DNA of 64,000 bases. It comes from Amoebophrya sp. A120. Lineage: Eukaryota > Sar > Dinophyceae > Syndiniales > Amoebophryaceae. Location of the stretch: assembly GCA_905178155.1 (NCBI GenBank), contig CAJINV010000003.1:6815612-6879611 (forward strand), read 5' to 3'. Below the pieces are notes generated by a model. That model worked only from the letters and a program-made list of their open reading frames with translations. It was not told the DNA's origin and did no database searches. This document shows, in pieces, positions 21,901 through 34,622 of the stretch. The first letter of the stretch is position 1; every line of letters starts with the position of its first letter. Both the position numbers and the translations under genes were made by a program.

Positions 21901-22300
21901 GGCGGGACTTGGGCGATTCGCCGTTTGCGATCGGACTTGGGCGATTCGCCGTTGGGCGATTCGCCGTTTGCGATGGGACTTGGGCGATTCGCCGTTGGGC
22001 GATTCGCCGTTTGCCATGGGACTTGGGCGATTCGTCGTTGGCCGTTCGCCGTTGGCCGTTGGCCGATTTCGCAAATCGCGACAGCTTTGGAAAGTTTGAA
22101 AACGGGCAAATAATTTTCGGCGTGGGCAATTTTCCTCCCCGTCGCAAAGTTTTAACTTCCGCAGCTCAGCAATAGGAGTTATACCTCGATAAAGTCACTG
22201 GGCGCCGCTCAAATTCGATGCCAATCGTTGCTTCGGTATCCAGCGGCGTTTCGCCGGTCTTCCACTTCTCAAACAAGGCGGTCTTTCCAACGTTGGCGGC
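18913..22300 (-). CDS. Rab-type small GTPase
   Basis: A GTP-switch protein for vesicle traffic. Three exons are visible. About 22300-22185 holds the P-loop ANVGKT and the switch ATIGIEF. About 19805-19458 holds WDTAGQEKFRSMATHHYRG and NKCD. The last, about 19212-18913, holds FFETSS and ends LNGCAC, a CxC-type tail for geranylgeranylation. A first exon upstream of the P-loop is missing from view. Compared with ordinary Rabs there is an extra Ser/Gln-rich insert (around SFASSSSPSRSGI) before the WDTAGQE motif. The intron between the first two visible exons is about 2.4 kb and contains four different tandem arrays. The exon phase at that intron could not be fixed by hand. The family assignment is firm; the subfamily is not assigned. 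Confidence 0.85.
20655..20949. repeat. GC-rich direct and inverted repeats in the Rab intron
   Basis: A 48-bp segment around GAGGGAGGGCGCCGGGGGAG occurs at 20821-20868 and again at 20902-20949 (period 81). A partial inverted copy (GGGCCCACCACCCTCCCCC) is at about 20665. The whole region 20160-21000 is strongly purine/pyrimidine skewed. Confidence 0.8.
21005..21530. repeat. 18-bp minisatellite (TTTCCCCGTGCTTCCCGC)
   Basis: About 29 imperfect tandem copies of an 18-bp unit. Because 18 is a multiple of three it gives long spurious open frames on both strands with six-residue periodicity. It lies inside the Rab intron. Confidence 0.9.
21560..21895. repeat. 17-bp minisatellite (GCAAAATATTTTGGGTC)
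   Basis: About 20 copies alternate between GCAAAATAT and GCGAAATAT starts, so the higher-order period is about 34 bp. Each unit has an AT palindrome (CAAAATATTTTG) at its core. It directly follows the 18-bp array. Confidence 0.9.
21896..22075. repeat. GGGCGATTCGCCGTT tandem array
   Basis: Repeats of GGGCGATTCGCC, itself an 11-base palindrome with one central base, are interspersed with TTTGCGATGGGACTT spacers. The array ends about 110 bp before the P-loop exon of the Rab gene. Confidence 0.87.
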
Positions 22301-24723
22301 CTATCCTGAGGAGCCATCCCCCTTGTTGTTCCTGATGCTGAGAAGGGAGATCTATCATGCTGATTTGCGTACACAAATCGAACGGTATTCTTGCCACAGG
22401 AAAAGAAGACTGCACATTCGCGACCTAATCTCCAGGCAATTTGTCGTGCTATTATGTACAACGCGAACGCAGCCAGTGGCAGTGGGTCGCGGTCATGCTC
22501 AGCATGCAACGCCTACGCTTTTCCATGCCTGCCAATACTCGATTTTGGTTTTTCCGTATCCCTTTAGCTTAATTGTGTATTTTACACAACTCCTACTTCA
22601 CCAGCGACGCAAATGGGACAATGCGTATGCATAGGGAAATGGAGGGACGCTTTTCATTTTGATACGTCTCCGACAAAAACTACTTTCATCGCCATCATCA
22701 CGGGGCGCAGTGGTTGCCGCAGTTGCGTACATCAAAATCTTCGTCCGTACTACTACTAGTGCTTCTTGTTAGGCCTGAAATTTCAGTTTAGCAACATGGT
22801 CTTCCAAGTACCTCTCTCACTGAAAGAGAAAAATGTACGACATGCTCTTCTCGTAGTCGTAGCTCCGACCGCCCTGTATTTTGCAAGCAATGCAAAAGTT
22901 GAAGAACGAACTGCGCTTACTGGTCAGTTGCGGCGGACTACTACACCACGCGACGCTGTGTTTTGTCTACATATCATTGAAGTCAGCAATTTATTTAGCG
23001 TTTTGAGTGGAAGCACAAGCATCAGCTTCAATACATTCTTACATTTACAATGCGTATTGCCGTTTGTTTTCTTCGTCATGTGGCATGATTCGAAGTTGTT
23101 GCGGGTCCTTAGGGGTAAGGGTAATGGCGTTGGTCATCATACTACTGGGTGTTGTGATGTCTAGACTCGATACATTCCAAGGAGGGCGTTGCCTCTCTTT
23201 GGTGTAAATAAAACGGCCCGCAAATGAAGGAGCGGTATCAGAACGACGACGTACGATAAGCGGAGGCTGAGATGGAGAGATGAATTATACTTTATTTTAT
23301 AAATATAGAAATACTAATACTGCTCGCAAAGTGGTTCATACATTTGTTTTTAGTGCGCTTAGTGCTTAAGGGATAGTTTGTAAAACGTATCAACAGTGTC
23401 AGTGGTCTGAGGACTATATTGATGAAATTAACAATAATATTATTTGCGTATTTCCTTGTGCGCTTTGGAGTTGGACATCAAAAGTGATTCTCCTAAAACT
23501 GTTCCACTGTGCTTCCGTGGAAACACGTGGCTGGGAGTTGAGGGTGAGGGTTTATGTCGCGGTCGTGGCTTGTATCGTAAAGTCGATGTTGCTTCAGGCC
23601 CAGGTATTCTGCCGTTGTGCATCTCAAGAGCGGTGCCAGTGGTCCTGGTCGTTCCTCTTTACTCCTAGAGAAAACAACAAAGATAGGCCGAGCTTCGGCA
23701 ATATTCCCACCGACGAACGACCGCGGCCTAGCACAGAGCCCTTCTTGGCTCATCAGGTAGAGCAGAGGCAATAATTATTCATCATAGCTAGTGTGCGGTA
23801 GGTGCCTGACCTTGGAGCAGAATGAAAAGGATTCAGAACATAAAAGAACGGCGGCTAATGAGACATATAAACGAAAACTCTCACTAGGTGCATATCCAAG
23901 GTGAAGTTTTTTTATCGTGAACCAAGGTGGTCTTTAGGTTTTTCTATTTCGCTTTTTTATAAGTATTTATTTTGTCGCTTAATTTCTTTCATCACTACAC
24001 ACATAATCAGTCCTCCTGCTCCTGACGTTTCCGCATCCACGCGTTGTCAGCTACCCGCCCTGAAAACATGCGCTCCGGTATCCTCAGTGAAAACGTCCTC
24101 ACCCCAGGGTTGCCATGCTAAACAAAGGCATTGATTGCATTTGCACTTGCAGCACACTTCTGTGCCCGCCCGCCCGGCTGCCCCGCAGATGTTCGAGTTG
24201 TCATGCGGATTTGCATCTGCAGGAACATCACTGCGAATCCTCATGAGAGGCATCCTGAGTCGGATTTTTGTAGTCCTGGCGGTAAATAGGATTAGCAGAT
24301 CCAGATGCGGCCTTTGTGATGCGGCTGTGGTCTTTGCGAACCTGCTTACGCTACACTACACCAGATAGAAAATTAATTGTCATGATGCGCGACTCCGGAA
24401 GCTTGTGGATTTGTGTAACAACGTTTCCGGCTTGACGATGACTATGCGATGGGGACGTCGTTCTAGCGGATATTCGGTCTCGTCGAATTCCCGGATTTGG
24501 TCGCAGACAACGGAAGCAGCGGCGGTGTCTGCAGTTTTATTTCAGGCGAAAAGTGCACTGGGAATGGAAACGAGATTTTCTTCCGATATGAACACACTAA
24601 ACACACCATCAAGTTGTGCCAGTACTTGTCAACACGAGCCAATTTTTTTGATGACGATGACTGTGAAACAAGCGGTTGTGCTACTACTGTTGTACGTAAA
24701 GGTATGACTCATAGATATGATAT
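22301..24723. other. Intergenic region with one small Cys-rich frame
   Basis: The missing first Rab exon should lie near its left side but cannot be identified. A 68-residue minus-strand frame at 24047-24253 contains a dense cysteine cluster (CCKCKCNQCLC) and may be an exon, but has no supporting context. Plus-strand frames at 22218-23164 look non-coding. Confidence 0.4.
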
Positions 24724-27700
24724 TCAACTTCTGTTCCTATCAACAAATGTAAGAGTGCCACGTACCATGTCTTTTTCTTTTCTGCTAGAGAAATCAGATG
24801 ACATTTTTGGAGGAGACCACGTTGCTCGGTTGGGTTGTTCTGGTTCCGATTTGTTTCCGGAGGCACTGTAGGACGCCTTGTACATGCGACCGTTCCGATA
24901 GAATTCCCGAGACTTGTCGGTTGGCTGGTGCTGCTCTGGCACATAGTTGTGCGGCAAACCGTGGCCCACCGAGGGCTCCTCCTCCACTTCGCGGCGGGAA
25001 CCGACGGACTGCGAATGGTCGTTCCCGTATTTATTTTTGTAGGACCCCACGTCCTCCTCTTCGCGGCTGGAGAGGAACTGCTCATCGCTTCGGAAACCAC
25101 GACGCTCGACGTCCTGATATCCCCGACCCGTTGTGTCGTGAAACTGCTCAATGTCATCCTCGTCTTGTGTCAACATATGGTGTTCCGGGGCCACCAGATG
25201 CGGCGGTAGCGCATCGGAGGACATGGTAGTTTCATGCGGCCCGCCGCTGAGCACACCGGCGTCGCGCGGATCCAGGAAGTCCGAATCGTCTGCGACCATG
25301 ATTTCGCCGTTGACGTTATTCCTTACCGCGCGCTGTCGCATTTCCTCCAATCTCCGTTCGTGGTCATGTAATTCTGCTTCCTCAGCATCAAGAACATGAT
25401 CCTCTTCGTACGCTAGTTCAGCATGGTCCTGCTCGTAGCACTCCTGAGGATCTACTCTGCGGTCTTCATACTGCTCGGCGTGCTGTGATGCGGCACCAGC
25501 GGACGTGCGGAACTCGGAGACGCGGCGCTTGTGGTCTTCGATGCGGGCGGATATGCGGGCTGCCTCTTGGTGATCGGCCAGGCTGGGATCCTCAAGCAAC
25601 TTCACCAACATACCGTGGAGCTCGTCAATAGTTTCCATGAATTTCGGGCAGGTCACAGATCGCGAAGTTCTGAAAGTCCATTTTTGGACCGTCAAATTCA
25701 ATTAGGACTCATGGGGATATTTCATTTTCATAATATACACGTATTTCGCACGAAAGCACGACAAGATGTGAAGAACAAAAATAGGCAGACGCAACTTCTC
25801 TACGCTCCCACAATAAATGGAATCACCACGCTCGAATGGAAAGGGAAAAAGAGCAATATGATAGTATATTCCATTTCACGAATTACAGTTGTCACTAGGT
25901 ACAATAGAGCAATGAAAATGCTGAAATTGTGAATTGCATCTGAAGATTGAGTGCAGGATTATCGCGTCCGTGCGCTCAGAAACTCCGAATGGAAAGAAAC
26001 AGGAGCATAACAAAAAAAGTGAGGAAATGTAGAATGTATCTTACTCGTTGGCGCTCGTCGAAGTAGGGTTCCCGCGCTTTGAGGACGGCTCCTCAGCGAC
26101 ATGGCTGTTGTTGAGGCTCATGGAAACCCTCTCAGAAAAGGCACGGTAGCGCTCACCGAGCTTGTGCATCTCCAGGATCTGTTGCGTTTCGGTATCAAGC
26201 AGGTGGTGCTCTCGGTCGTCTTCTGGATCTGCAAGAACGGGACCCTGAAGCAGTAAATAGAAGGATGATCACTCCACGAGGATCAAACACGATTTGGGTT
26301 TTCAGGAAGTACAACGCATGGGAATAATATTCTTATGGGAATAATATTCCCACACGTATTTATCACATATATTCTTGTGTTGACTGTGCTTGCAATTCCG
26401 AAAAAGTTTACTAGAGCAGTAGTCTAAGAAGCATCACAAAAATCGCATCAACGCTGAGCGCATCGATATTTTTTTGATTTATTTTTAAATAGTTCAATTA
26501 TTCAAATTCAGTAAATCTAAATATCCATGCGGTCGTTCTTGCAAGAACATTGTAACGTCCGTACCTGGCCTCCCCCGTCGTTGGCAAAGTTGCCTAGCTG
26601 TGGGGGGTTAGCGCAACTGTCGCGCACACCTGCGGAGTACACAGAAGTTTTTTGGTTGAACCGCACTGCCTTGCTTTCAGCCTCGGCAAGACCTCGAGGG
26701 TCGGAGACCTTTTTGAGGCACGAACCGGGATTGCTGGAGGAAGCTGCTGCGCCTCCGGGGCCACCTGCTCCCAAATTTGATAAAGCCTGCACGTCTGGGA
26801 TACCGCAGCCGACGCCAGACCGGCGGGGCGCATCGTGCTGTTGCTGTTGTTCTGAAGAGGGGGGCGCCGAGTATGGCCTTCTCAACTCGATTACTTTCTC
26901 AGGCGTTACTTACACCCTCGAGAGCGTTCTTCATGGCAAAACAGCAAAGGAAAACGAAAAGCAAGACACGCTGCGCCGTTCGGATGACAAATTTTGCAAA
27001 GATCTTGACCCTTTTCGAGGCATCTCACATGTGTGATGCTAAAACAACCGCACCGACATTCATCGCCATTGTCCATTATCGCTTTGAAGATGAACATCTC
27101 ACATTTGTGATGCGTAGCTTGAAGATGAAAATGCGAAAAGAGCAGGCGACGCAGATTTATTTAGGTTGAAAAACAAAAACGTCTTTGCTGTGTAACAGCT
27201 GAGAGTGTAACACGTGAGGAGGCCATACCATGCGGGGTAGGTAGTAGGGATCGGCGGAGATGATCTGGTCAGGCGCAGGTGGCGCTGCCATGGACGCTCC
27301 GGCACCGAGCTGAGGTTGAGTCAGGACCGGGTTCGTGGGCGGGACCTCATATTTTTATAAGATGCGACTGTATTTTTCAACATCAACTACATATTGTTAG
27401 TTTGTTTACTTGTTGCCCCGTGCTGCATGCTGCTCACAGCAAACTTTATTCCGTAATTAGAATAAATAAGATCAGATGTTGCCAGGTTGCGTGCACGACG
27501 AGAGTAGTAGTAGACCAGCAACTTTTACTCCGTGAAAGAACCTGGTCGACGACGTCGTGTATTGCTGCCCCTGGATTTTCTGGTTGCGGCTGGAAGTTTG
27601 GAAGGAGACGGACGCGCTCTACCGGGGCACACATCTTCACGTCAAGGCGGAGTGTGCCATCGCTGTTCTCTCCCAGCAACACCGCCGGAATCCAACGGTT

Positions 27701-30700
27701 ATGGGTGGTGGAATAATACTCCACGTTCGGCTCCACACGCGTAACTTGGTTCAGGATTCCTTCCTTTGACGACGAGTTGGATGTGCCTCTCTGGTGCGGT
27801 TGATGCTGCATCTGACCCATCGCCCCCTGTAGTTGTTGCCACGAAGGAACTTCCGTCCCGCGGCCAACTTGTACGATGTTGCCGTTGACGGGTCCTCCCA
27901 CGGCGGCGTTACTGAAGTTGGTGCCCATACGCTGCACACCACCCTGCAGCTGTGTAGTTTTCTGATTTTATTTTTGCGCACTACAAGAACGTGAACGACT
28001 CACCGTAATCACGGGTTCTTTCTTTCAGCATGATTCCCGGAACTCAACTGGAGTTGCAAATCCGTTGAAGATTGTGCATTTACATCCAACAATTATACCT
28101 GAGGCGGTGCGCCCCCGTCCGCAAGATTGTTGCTGCTGAACGCCAATGGGTTTGCTGCAACCTTCCCCAGAGTGAGTGGTCCTTGTTTGTGCAAGGGGTC
28201 GACGTTTAAAAATTTAAGCGGTTGCGCATCCAAGGACACGAATTTCTGGGGCGGTAATTGACCCGCCACCGAGTGAAACCGTTTAATCGTTTCCATCATC
28301 TTCTGCTGGATCGTATCGCTCTCTTGCTTCAATCCCACGGCGTTCGCCCGAATCTTCTGGGCCTCTGGAGGTTGCAGGGGACGGACGTTCAGCTCGGGCC
28401 GCGCCTTGAATTCGAACGGCTGGCTCATGGTCGTCATCACCTTCGCCATCATCTCCTGTAAGGGGGCAACAGGCTTTGTGGGTTATAAGCTAACCAAAGC
28501 ACTAGCACACGACATATGATATGGTATCAATCCCCTGTAGTTCCTGTATGTTGAAACAACGCGAAAAGTAGTTCTACTGACGCTGAGGAGGCAGAGCCAC
28601 GTCAAGGTCAATCACAAGAAGATATTATAAGTAAAAAGAAGCCGGCACCGGGACCGGCTATAATATTTGAGGTTCACCTCCATCGACGGTGGCTGCTCTT
28701 GCTCTTTTGTGAAGAAGCTGAACGTGTTTGGATCCAACGGTGGCAGTATAGGCGCGCCTGAGCCGGGAGCGGCGGTCAGTCCTGCCTGCTGCGCATCTTC
28801 TGCAAGAATCGTAGTGTTTGGATTTTCCATGGTGGCAGACACCATCTGGTCGCGTGGTGCAGTGGCTGCCGCTGGCTCCGTACCGCTCGCCTCCTCCCGG
28901 GCGTCTTCCGGGTTTCTCGTTTTTGAAGGGTTTTTGTGCAGCTCGGGTACGCTTGCGTCCTCTTGAGCACCAGCAGCAGCTGACAATTTTTGGGCGACTA
29001 CCCCGGGTGACGCTACCGCGACCAGTGATGTGGGCGTCACACCGAGTATCGCTGGCGGGGTAAGTGGCATGACCTTGCTAGTCGACGAGGAGGAGCCAAC
29101 GGCGGGCAGGGTCGGTGCTGCAGCCGCAGCAGCCGCGTTCTGTTGTTGCAAGCGCTATAATTTCAACATCGAACAAGCAGTGGCAAGCACTAGAGCAAGG
29201 ACGCGACATTGTCTTGTTCTACTTATGCACGTCTTACGGCCCCCTTTAGAGAGCTCTTCTGCTACTGTTCTTGAAGGCAGTCGTCGGTTTTCCCTTCGCC
29301 TTCTACTCTACTTGCATGTGTCATGTAAGTAGTAGACTAAGAGATGACAAGAAGTCAACAAATGGACGTAGTAGCAGGAGCAGCAGTTGTACTAGCAAGA
29401 TTTTCTATCTAAGTACCTCTGCATTTTGCTTCTCCTTGTGCTGAGCAGCGAGGCCAGCGAACAGGTTTGGCGCTTGAAGCTGTCCGGGAACCGGCTTCGT
29501 GCCGGGGACAACAGTAAGGGAGCTGCCGTCCACCGGTTCGAACTGAACCATGCTGGCTGGGTCGACCGCTCCACCCCCGGCCTGGTCCACTCCGGCTGGT
29601 GCGTCTTTGCTCCCAAAGAACCAGTTCGCGGCATTGGAAATGAACTCGGGCACGATAGCCTTCTTGTTGTTCATATTCTCGGGACCACCGGGACTGCTGC
29701 TACTCCTGGCTCCACCCGCTCCGACGGCAACTCCGTTGGTCGTCGCTCCCGCACCCCCATCGTCGGAACCGGTGACCGTGGAAGCGAAATTATCGGACGA
29801 GGTGGGTGCTACCTGCTGGAACTGCTGACGCGGCGGCGATGCGGCGACCCCGGCTCCGGCGGCGGTGAAAACCGGCTGCTGCTGTGTGAGAGAGATAGCT
29901 GGCAAGGTAGCGGGCTTCAACAGCGGTGCCCCCCCGGGCGTTAGGGCATTGCCGACTAGTGCAGCGCCGGGAGGTGAAGCTGTTGTACTCGCAGCGGGGG
30001 CTGTCGCCGGGGCCAATGCCAACACTGGCCCTGCAGACGCCTGCTGTGGCTGGTACTCGCTGTTTACGTAATTCAGAAACTGCTGCTCCTCGTCGTTGGA
30101 GCTGGGGTAGCAGCTTGGCTCTGCGTCCTGTGCCGCGAGATCTAACTTCGTGCGAACGGATTCCAGAACCAACTTCTGCAAGTGCACCACATTGCGCTCC
30201 CATTCCTAATGTCATTCATTTTTTATTCATCATAAAAATTTTGGTTTGCATCGTGGTGGTGGTGCTGCTACTTCTGCGGTCACGGTCACAACAAAATTTT
30301 TTTTTAGCAACTCGGACTTTTGCGTAGGTCTAGGTAGTTTGTAAATCATCACATTTCATTCGATCGGTATAATATTTTTTGGTACTCGCTTAGTACCTCA
30401 TCTCCGTTCATTTTCTGCACGTACCGGCAGAGCTCCAAACGATCCGGCTCGAGGAGGTGATGACTCACACTTGCGGTTACCAACTGGGCCTTCTGAATCA
30501 TCTCCTTCAGCAACGCCTTGAGTAAGTCAAATGACGACAATTCTCCCAAATTCATTGCTATAGGCACAGGGGAGCGGCCCCGTTATGATAAAACAAGAAG
30601 CACATGATCGGTGCAATCGCTTACTAGATTAACTTACACGAAGGAGGCTCTTCCAGGAAAACGCTATCTTCTAGTCATATGATCTCTTTCCACCTTCTTG

Positions 30701-30997
30701 TCTGTGCCATTGATTATTTGCGAAAAAGTACCGAGTAAAAAATCGTACAAATTCTAGGTGGCGGTAACTAATGCAAAGGCAAGAGCAGACGAAGTGAAGG
30801 TGTACCAGCGCTGCGAGTGTATGGAACTTCTTGTTGCTGTTCGGAAGCTGCCGGCAGAAATCCAGGTAGTATTGCACATGGCTGGCGTAGCTGGTCAGGG
30901 AGGCTTCCACCTCTTGTTTCCTCTTCTCCGTTTCCGCGGTATCCGCAGATCCTATTTTCTCCCCCATGCCAGGCGTCATTGCGTTGTGGTACAACAA
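24724..30997 (-). CDS. Large multi-exon low-complexity protein with Tudor-like module (hypothetical)
   Basis: Consecutive open exons on one strand share composition (Gln, Ala, Pro, Gly rich) and are separated by short introns. They are about 30997-30780 (helical, SYASHVQYYLDFCRQLP), 30567-30360, 30215-29405, 29151-28640, 28452-28093, 27937-27500, 27305-27230, 26885-26520, 26250-26040 and 25701-24724. The 27937 exon contains VEYYSTTHNRWIPAVLLG followed by DGTLRLDVK, an SH3/Tudor-like fold signature that recurs in alveolate proteins. The last exon starts with a helical METIDELHGMLVKLLED and then becomes acidic. I infer one gene from spacing and strand, but two genes are possible. Molecular role is unknown; a scaffold or nucleic-acid-associated function would be a guess. 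Confidence 0.5.
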
Positions 30998-31922
30998 TCA
31001 CACGGCCACGCCTACAACTTTGGTAGAACCGGATTTCCCGTGCCTTTGTCTTCCGTCGGAGGTGTAGTAGGGAGAAAACCTATTCTTGCGATATCTTCAG
31101 GAAGAAGCCGGATCATTCATAATTCCGTGCATAAGGGGAGGTGCAGGGCGACTTTCACATTTTTTGAAACAAAAACCCCTTTTTTGACATCAATTTTTGT
31201 CAAAGATTTGCCTTTGCTTCCATATTCATGCGCCAGACGAAATTGAGATCGATTTTCCCATGAACAAAGTCAAAGTAGGAAAACAATACAAGGTTCTACT
31301 TGTTCGAAAAAAGACGATCGGTTCACCAGTTCTACACTACAATCTTCGTGCAGGAAAAAGTAGATGCAATAGATGATACAACGAGACATACGATGCTGCA
31401 CATGAAAATTTGATTATATATCGAGCGTGTTTTTATTGGTGGCGAAAACGAATATAGTCCTAGGTTAGTCGCAGCCAGAATGATAGTAGTAAACACGCAC
31501 ACGTGAAGATGAAAGTCGAGCACAAACGGACACGTAAGGCTTCTCTCAATTGACGCCCTCTCTCAAACAGAGCTCCTGCTCGTGGTTTGCCCTTGCCTGT
31601 TTTTCTATCTTCTGCTCAGAAAATGCAAACGGAAGCGCATTGGACAACAAGTCAAGGTGTGTCGAGACAGAAAAACGAAACACATCAATTATCCATCTTG
31701 TTGGGGACGGGGAGTTGGTGCGAAAAACAAGCCAGGCAACTATAGTAGAAGGGAATATGTATCAGCACGATACAGCGAGAAGGTTCGATGCCTTTTAGCC
31801 CAGCTCGTTACAACAACTAGGTGGAACAACTTCGTCTGGGTCTGCACCTCGTCCAGACGGCCCGCGGCCGAACGAAGCTTGTGTCTTGATCTTGTCCTCC
31901 CCGCGCTGCCATTCCTGGGGGA
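30998..31922. other. Intergenic region, nothing recognised
   Basis: This is AT-rich spacer with several T and A runs and no open frame of note on either strand. The first exon of the low-complexity gene could lie near its left edge. Confidence 0.45.
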
Positions 31923-32210
31923 CTACAGTCTAAGCATGGGCGCTATCGACGGAGCAGATGACACCACGAATTGGTTTTCCACCCCGGTGGCAGAGGACGA
32001 CGCTGCTCCAATCAAGGCATATTCGTAGGGAAGCAGATCCTTTGACACAAAAAGGTATCGTACATTTAAGCCTGCTGTTGACACATTCATATTTTCAGGA
32101 TTTCTTGGCGGAGAGCCGTCGTTCATTGTTACCAATATCGAGGATTCTGGTGACGCTGCACCAGCGAAGGGGCAGCGCATTTCCTCCGAGAGTAATTTTG
32201 AAACAAGCAT
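31923..32210 (-). CDS. Short hypothetical exon
   Basis: An open frame of 95 codons contains LLPYEYALIGAASSSATGVE and ends at a stop at 31923. No family is recognised. It lies 180 bp downstream of the coiled-coil gene on the same strand. Coding status is uncertain. Confidence 0.25.
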   Translation of the reverse strand: MLVSKLLSEEMRCPFAGAASPESSILVTMNDGSPPRNPENMNVSTAGLNVRYLFVSKDLLPYEYALIGAASSSATGVENQFVVSSAPSIAPMLRL

Positions 32211-32391
32211 TCTTTTGTTTTGTCAGTTTTGACTTCGGCCGTCAAGCTCACGAAGCACATCAATCAACATGATTGCGGTACAACCTACAGACCCATTCAA
32301 TAGGAGGTGTGTGATGGTGGAAACGAGGACCTGTAAGCACCTGGATTTTATTCAGTACACATGTTTGACATGATGATTCGGCAAATGTTCT

Positions 32392-33888
32392 TCACACCGC
32401 CACCGAAAGTACTTGTACTTTCTTTGTCGTCGTAGCACCAGATGTACCGCCAACCGCTGTGAGTCCATGACTCGCGAGTAATTGTTTCCGCCTCGCAGCG
32501 GCGCTCAGCTGCTGGCTCAGATTATGATCAGTTGGGGAGGCAGACTTGCTGCGGAGGTGTGTCTATGCATTGCAAAAGTGTCCTCGCACTGGTTGTGCAA
32601 AATACTACGCATATTTTTACAAAAGTTTTAGAGAACAAGAAAAAGAATGCAACTTGTCATGCTAGTAGATCAGGAAGAAAGATAGACATAGATCTGTCAA
32701 GCATGACTGCAGTCAGTACGAGTACGATACTTTTGTTGCAGAGGATAGTGTCGTGCTCGTGGCGCGCCCGGGTTCCCCATGCAAAGCCGCGGACTTTGCA
32801 CGGGCGACGGCGAGTTCCGTCTGCCGGAGCAGGGTCTCCTGGCGTTTGTTCGCACGAATGCGGGCGATGCGGGAATCGGTACGTTCCTTGTCTCGCAAAG
32901 CCTTCAGTTCACGCTCCTTCCAGTACAGCTCCCGCTTTTCCGCCCGCAGGTATGCCATCTCCTCGTCGATGCCGTGCGAGTACGCCTTCTGCAGAATGTG
33001 TTCCTCCGCCTCCCTCTTCCGCACGCTCACATGACCGGCCTTGCTCTCGTTCAGTACGCGCTGCATATCCTGTTCATCCGTCATCAGAGTGTACTCCGTG
33101 GCTAAAGCCATATGAGGGGGAAAAATGGGGTTGTTCACGTGGTCAAATATGAATATATCAATGAATTTACCAGGCAAAAACAAAATAAAAATGCGAAAAA
33201 CAAATACAAAAAGCATGCGAGGACATAGTGCTGCATTTGCATGTAGGCAGCTTCTGCGAAGTTCTTGTGTGCAACGAGCAACGGCGACCGCAGCTTACTT
33301 TTCAAACCGATTATAGCAGGGACACTTCGATCCTTTTGGAAGCTCGGTCGCGGAACAGGATGAAATTATGCTAATTTATATCAGCCCTGTAGCTCCTACC
33401 CAGCGGGGTCGTGCGGACCAGCATAACCAAGAATCTCACGTGACTCAAACACACTTTAGGTTGGATTGGGTACTCTGTCAGGTAGGGGCTTTTGGAAAGC
33501 TTTCTGACCCACCGCTCTTCCCCGAACCGTCGATTGAATCCCAGGGCTTCGCGGTAAACCTGGCGCAATTTCATCAATGTGTCGCAAGTCTTCAAAATTG
33601 AAAGAAAGTAGCGACCAATGGGAAAACATGGTGTAGTCCACTGCTGATGACGTTGAAGAGGGCTCTCGTTTGATTCTACTCCATGCCTTAGATGAAATAT
33701 TTATTAGGACAAGAAGCTACTTCATCCGTCTTGCGGAGCGACAGCCGGGCCTGCTCCCTTTCCGCCAGACGACTAGCAATGATAGCAGTGGACTCGCAGC
33801 GCGCATTGGCACAGTGCTCCAGCTTTTTCATTAACCGGAGCTCTGGGTTTTGCCCCTTGGAAAACCGGGCTGCGTAGTCTTCCGGCAT
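32392..33888 (-). CDS. Coiled-coil protein, possibly axonemal (hypothetical)
   Basis: Four exons fit together. Two short 5' exons come first: 33888 to about 33700 (MPEDYAARFSKGQNPELRL, then Glu/Arg-rich helix) and about 33600-33455 (LRQVYREALGFNRRFGEERW). Then comes 33105-32748 (ALATEYTLMTDEQDMQRVL, then a long charged coiled coil to RATSTT) and, after element F, about 32558-32392 (LRSKSASPTDHNLSQQLSAA to the stop). Excising element F plus one repeat copy joins T-T-H-L-R-S-K in frame. The short, highly charged helical character with conserved aromatic patches is what one sees in small axoneme lumen proteins, and an enkurin-domain gene lies in the same array. That function is inference only. 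Confidence 0.55.
32564..32747. mobile_element. Introner-like element F (184 bp, family 2)
   Basis: It starts TATGCATTGCAAAAGTGTCC and ends CGATACTTTTGTTGCAGAGGATA. The perfect duplication is GTGTC (32559-32563 and 32748-32752). Removing the element with one copy keeps the coiled-coil frame open. No GT-AG choice fits. Confidence 0.9.
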
Positions 33889-34622
33889 TCTTTTGTATCC
33901 AAATTATCAAGCTGCTGCGCATGCGCGGCGCATCAACACGCGAAGAAAAAAAGCAAATCTCTTTCACGCACCGGAACTATTGGCTATAAGGTTATTTTCA
34001 AGGCTGATGTTGGCGAGGTACAGGGGACATTAAGATTAACCAAGAGCATTTGACGCAACATATCACTAACGTTCGACATTTTCGAAATCACTTCTCATTC
34101 TCTGCGCTCGACCACTGGAGGCACTACGTATAAAGTCAAGCCTTTTCCCTCACCTCGAGCACTCAGATAGGAGCTTTCTCATCTTCATTGGCGACGAATG
34201 TGCGACGATGGTGTTGAACGAGCGCGAACTACTTCATTTTTTTGATCAGAATGCGGCGCCGCATTCTCTATTTTGTCCTCCGTTTTTAGTTCTGCTGCAA
34301 GGAGGAGATAGGGGCCACATTATGAGCAAAACACATATGATCACGCTGATGCGTTCAAGTTTTTGTCTTCTCGGAATCCAATGTAAAGAACTACATGGGA
34401 GTTGCTTCATCTAAACATTCATCGGGCAACTAGCTGTGCGTCAGAGTCGGTGAAGATCTTCATCGTATGGAAGCACGAACTTTTTTAATTATTCCCCTCT
34501 CAGAGCGGTAGAGGCTCTTCGTCATCGACGACAATACGACGACACCAGCTTATTTTTCATGGTGGTCGCTTGGGTTTCAATGTAAATAGGATCACATGCT
34601 GATGTTGTTGCTGTGAATCCAT

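Noticed and set aside
20082..22147. Very long open frames on both strands (up to 675 codons)
   Set aside because: They consist of translated tandem repeats (18-bp units read as six-residue repeats) and skewed GC-rich sequence inside a Rab intron; similar frames exist on both strands, so they are not genes.
24047..24253. Metallothionein-like gene from the CCKCKCNQCLC cluster
   Set aside because: There is one cluster only, no start context and no neighbouring exons; too little to call a gene.
27000..27120. Hairpin around GCATCTCACATGTGTGATGC as a mobile element
   Set aside because: It is a short local palindrome with a partial second copy about 70 bp away inside an intron; no duplication or element ends were found.
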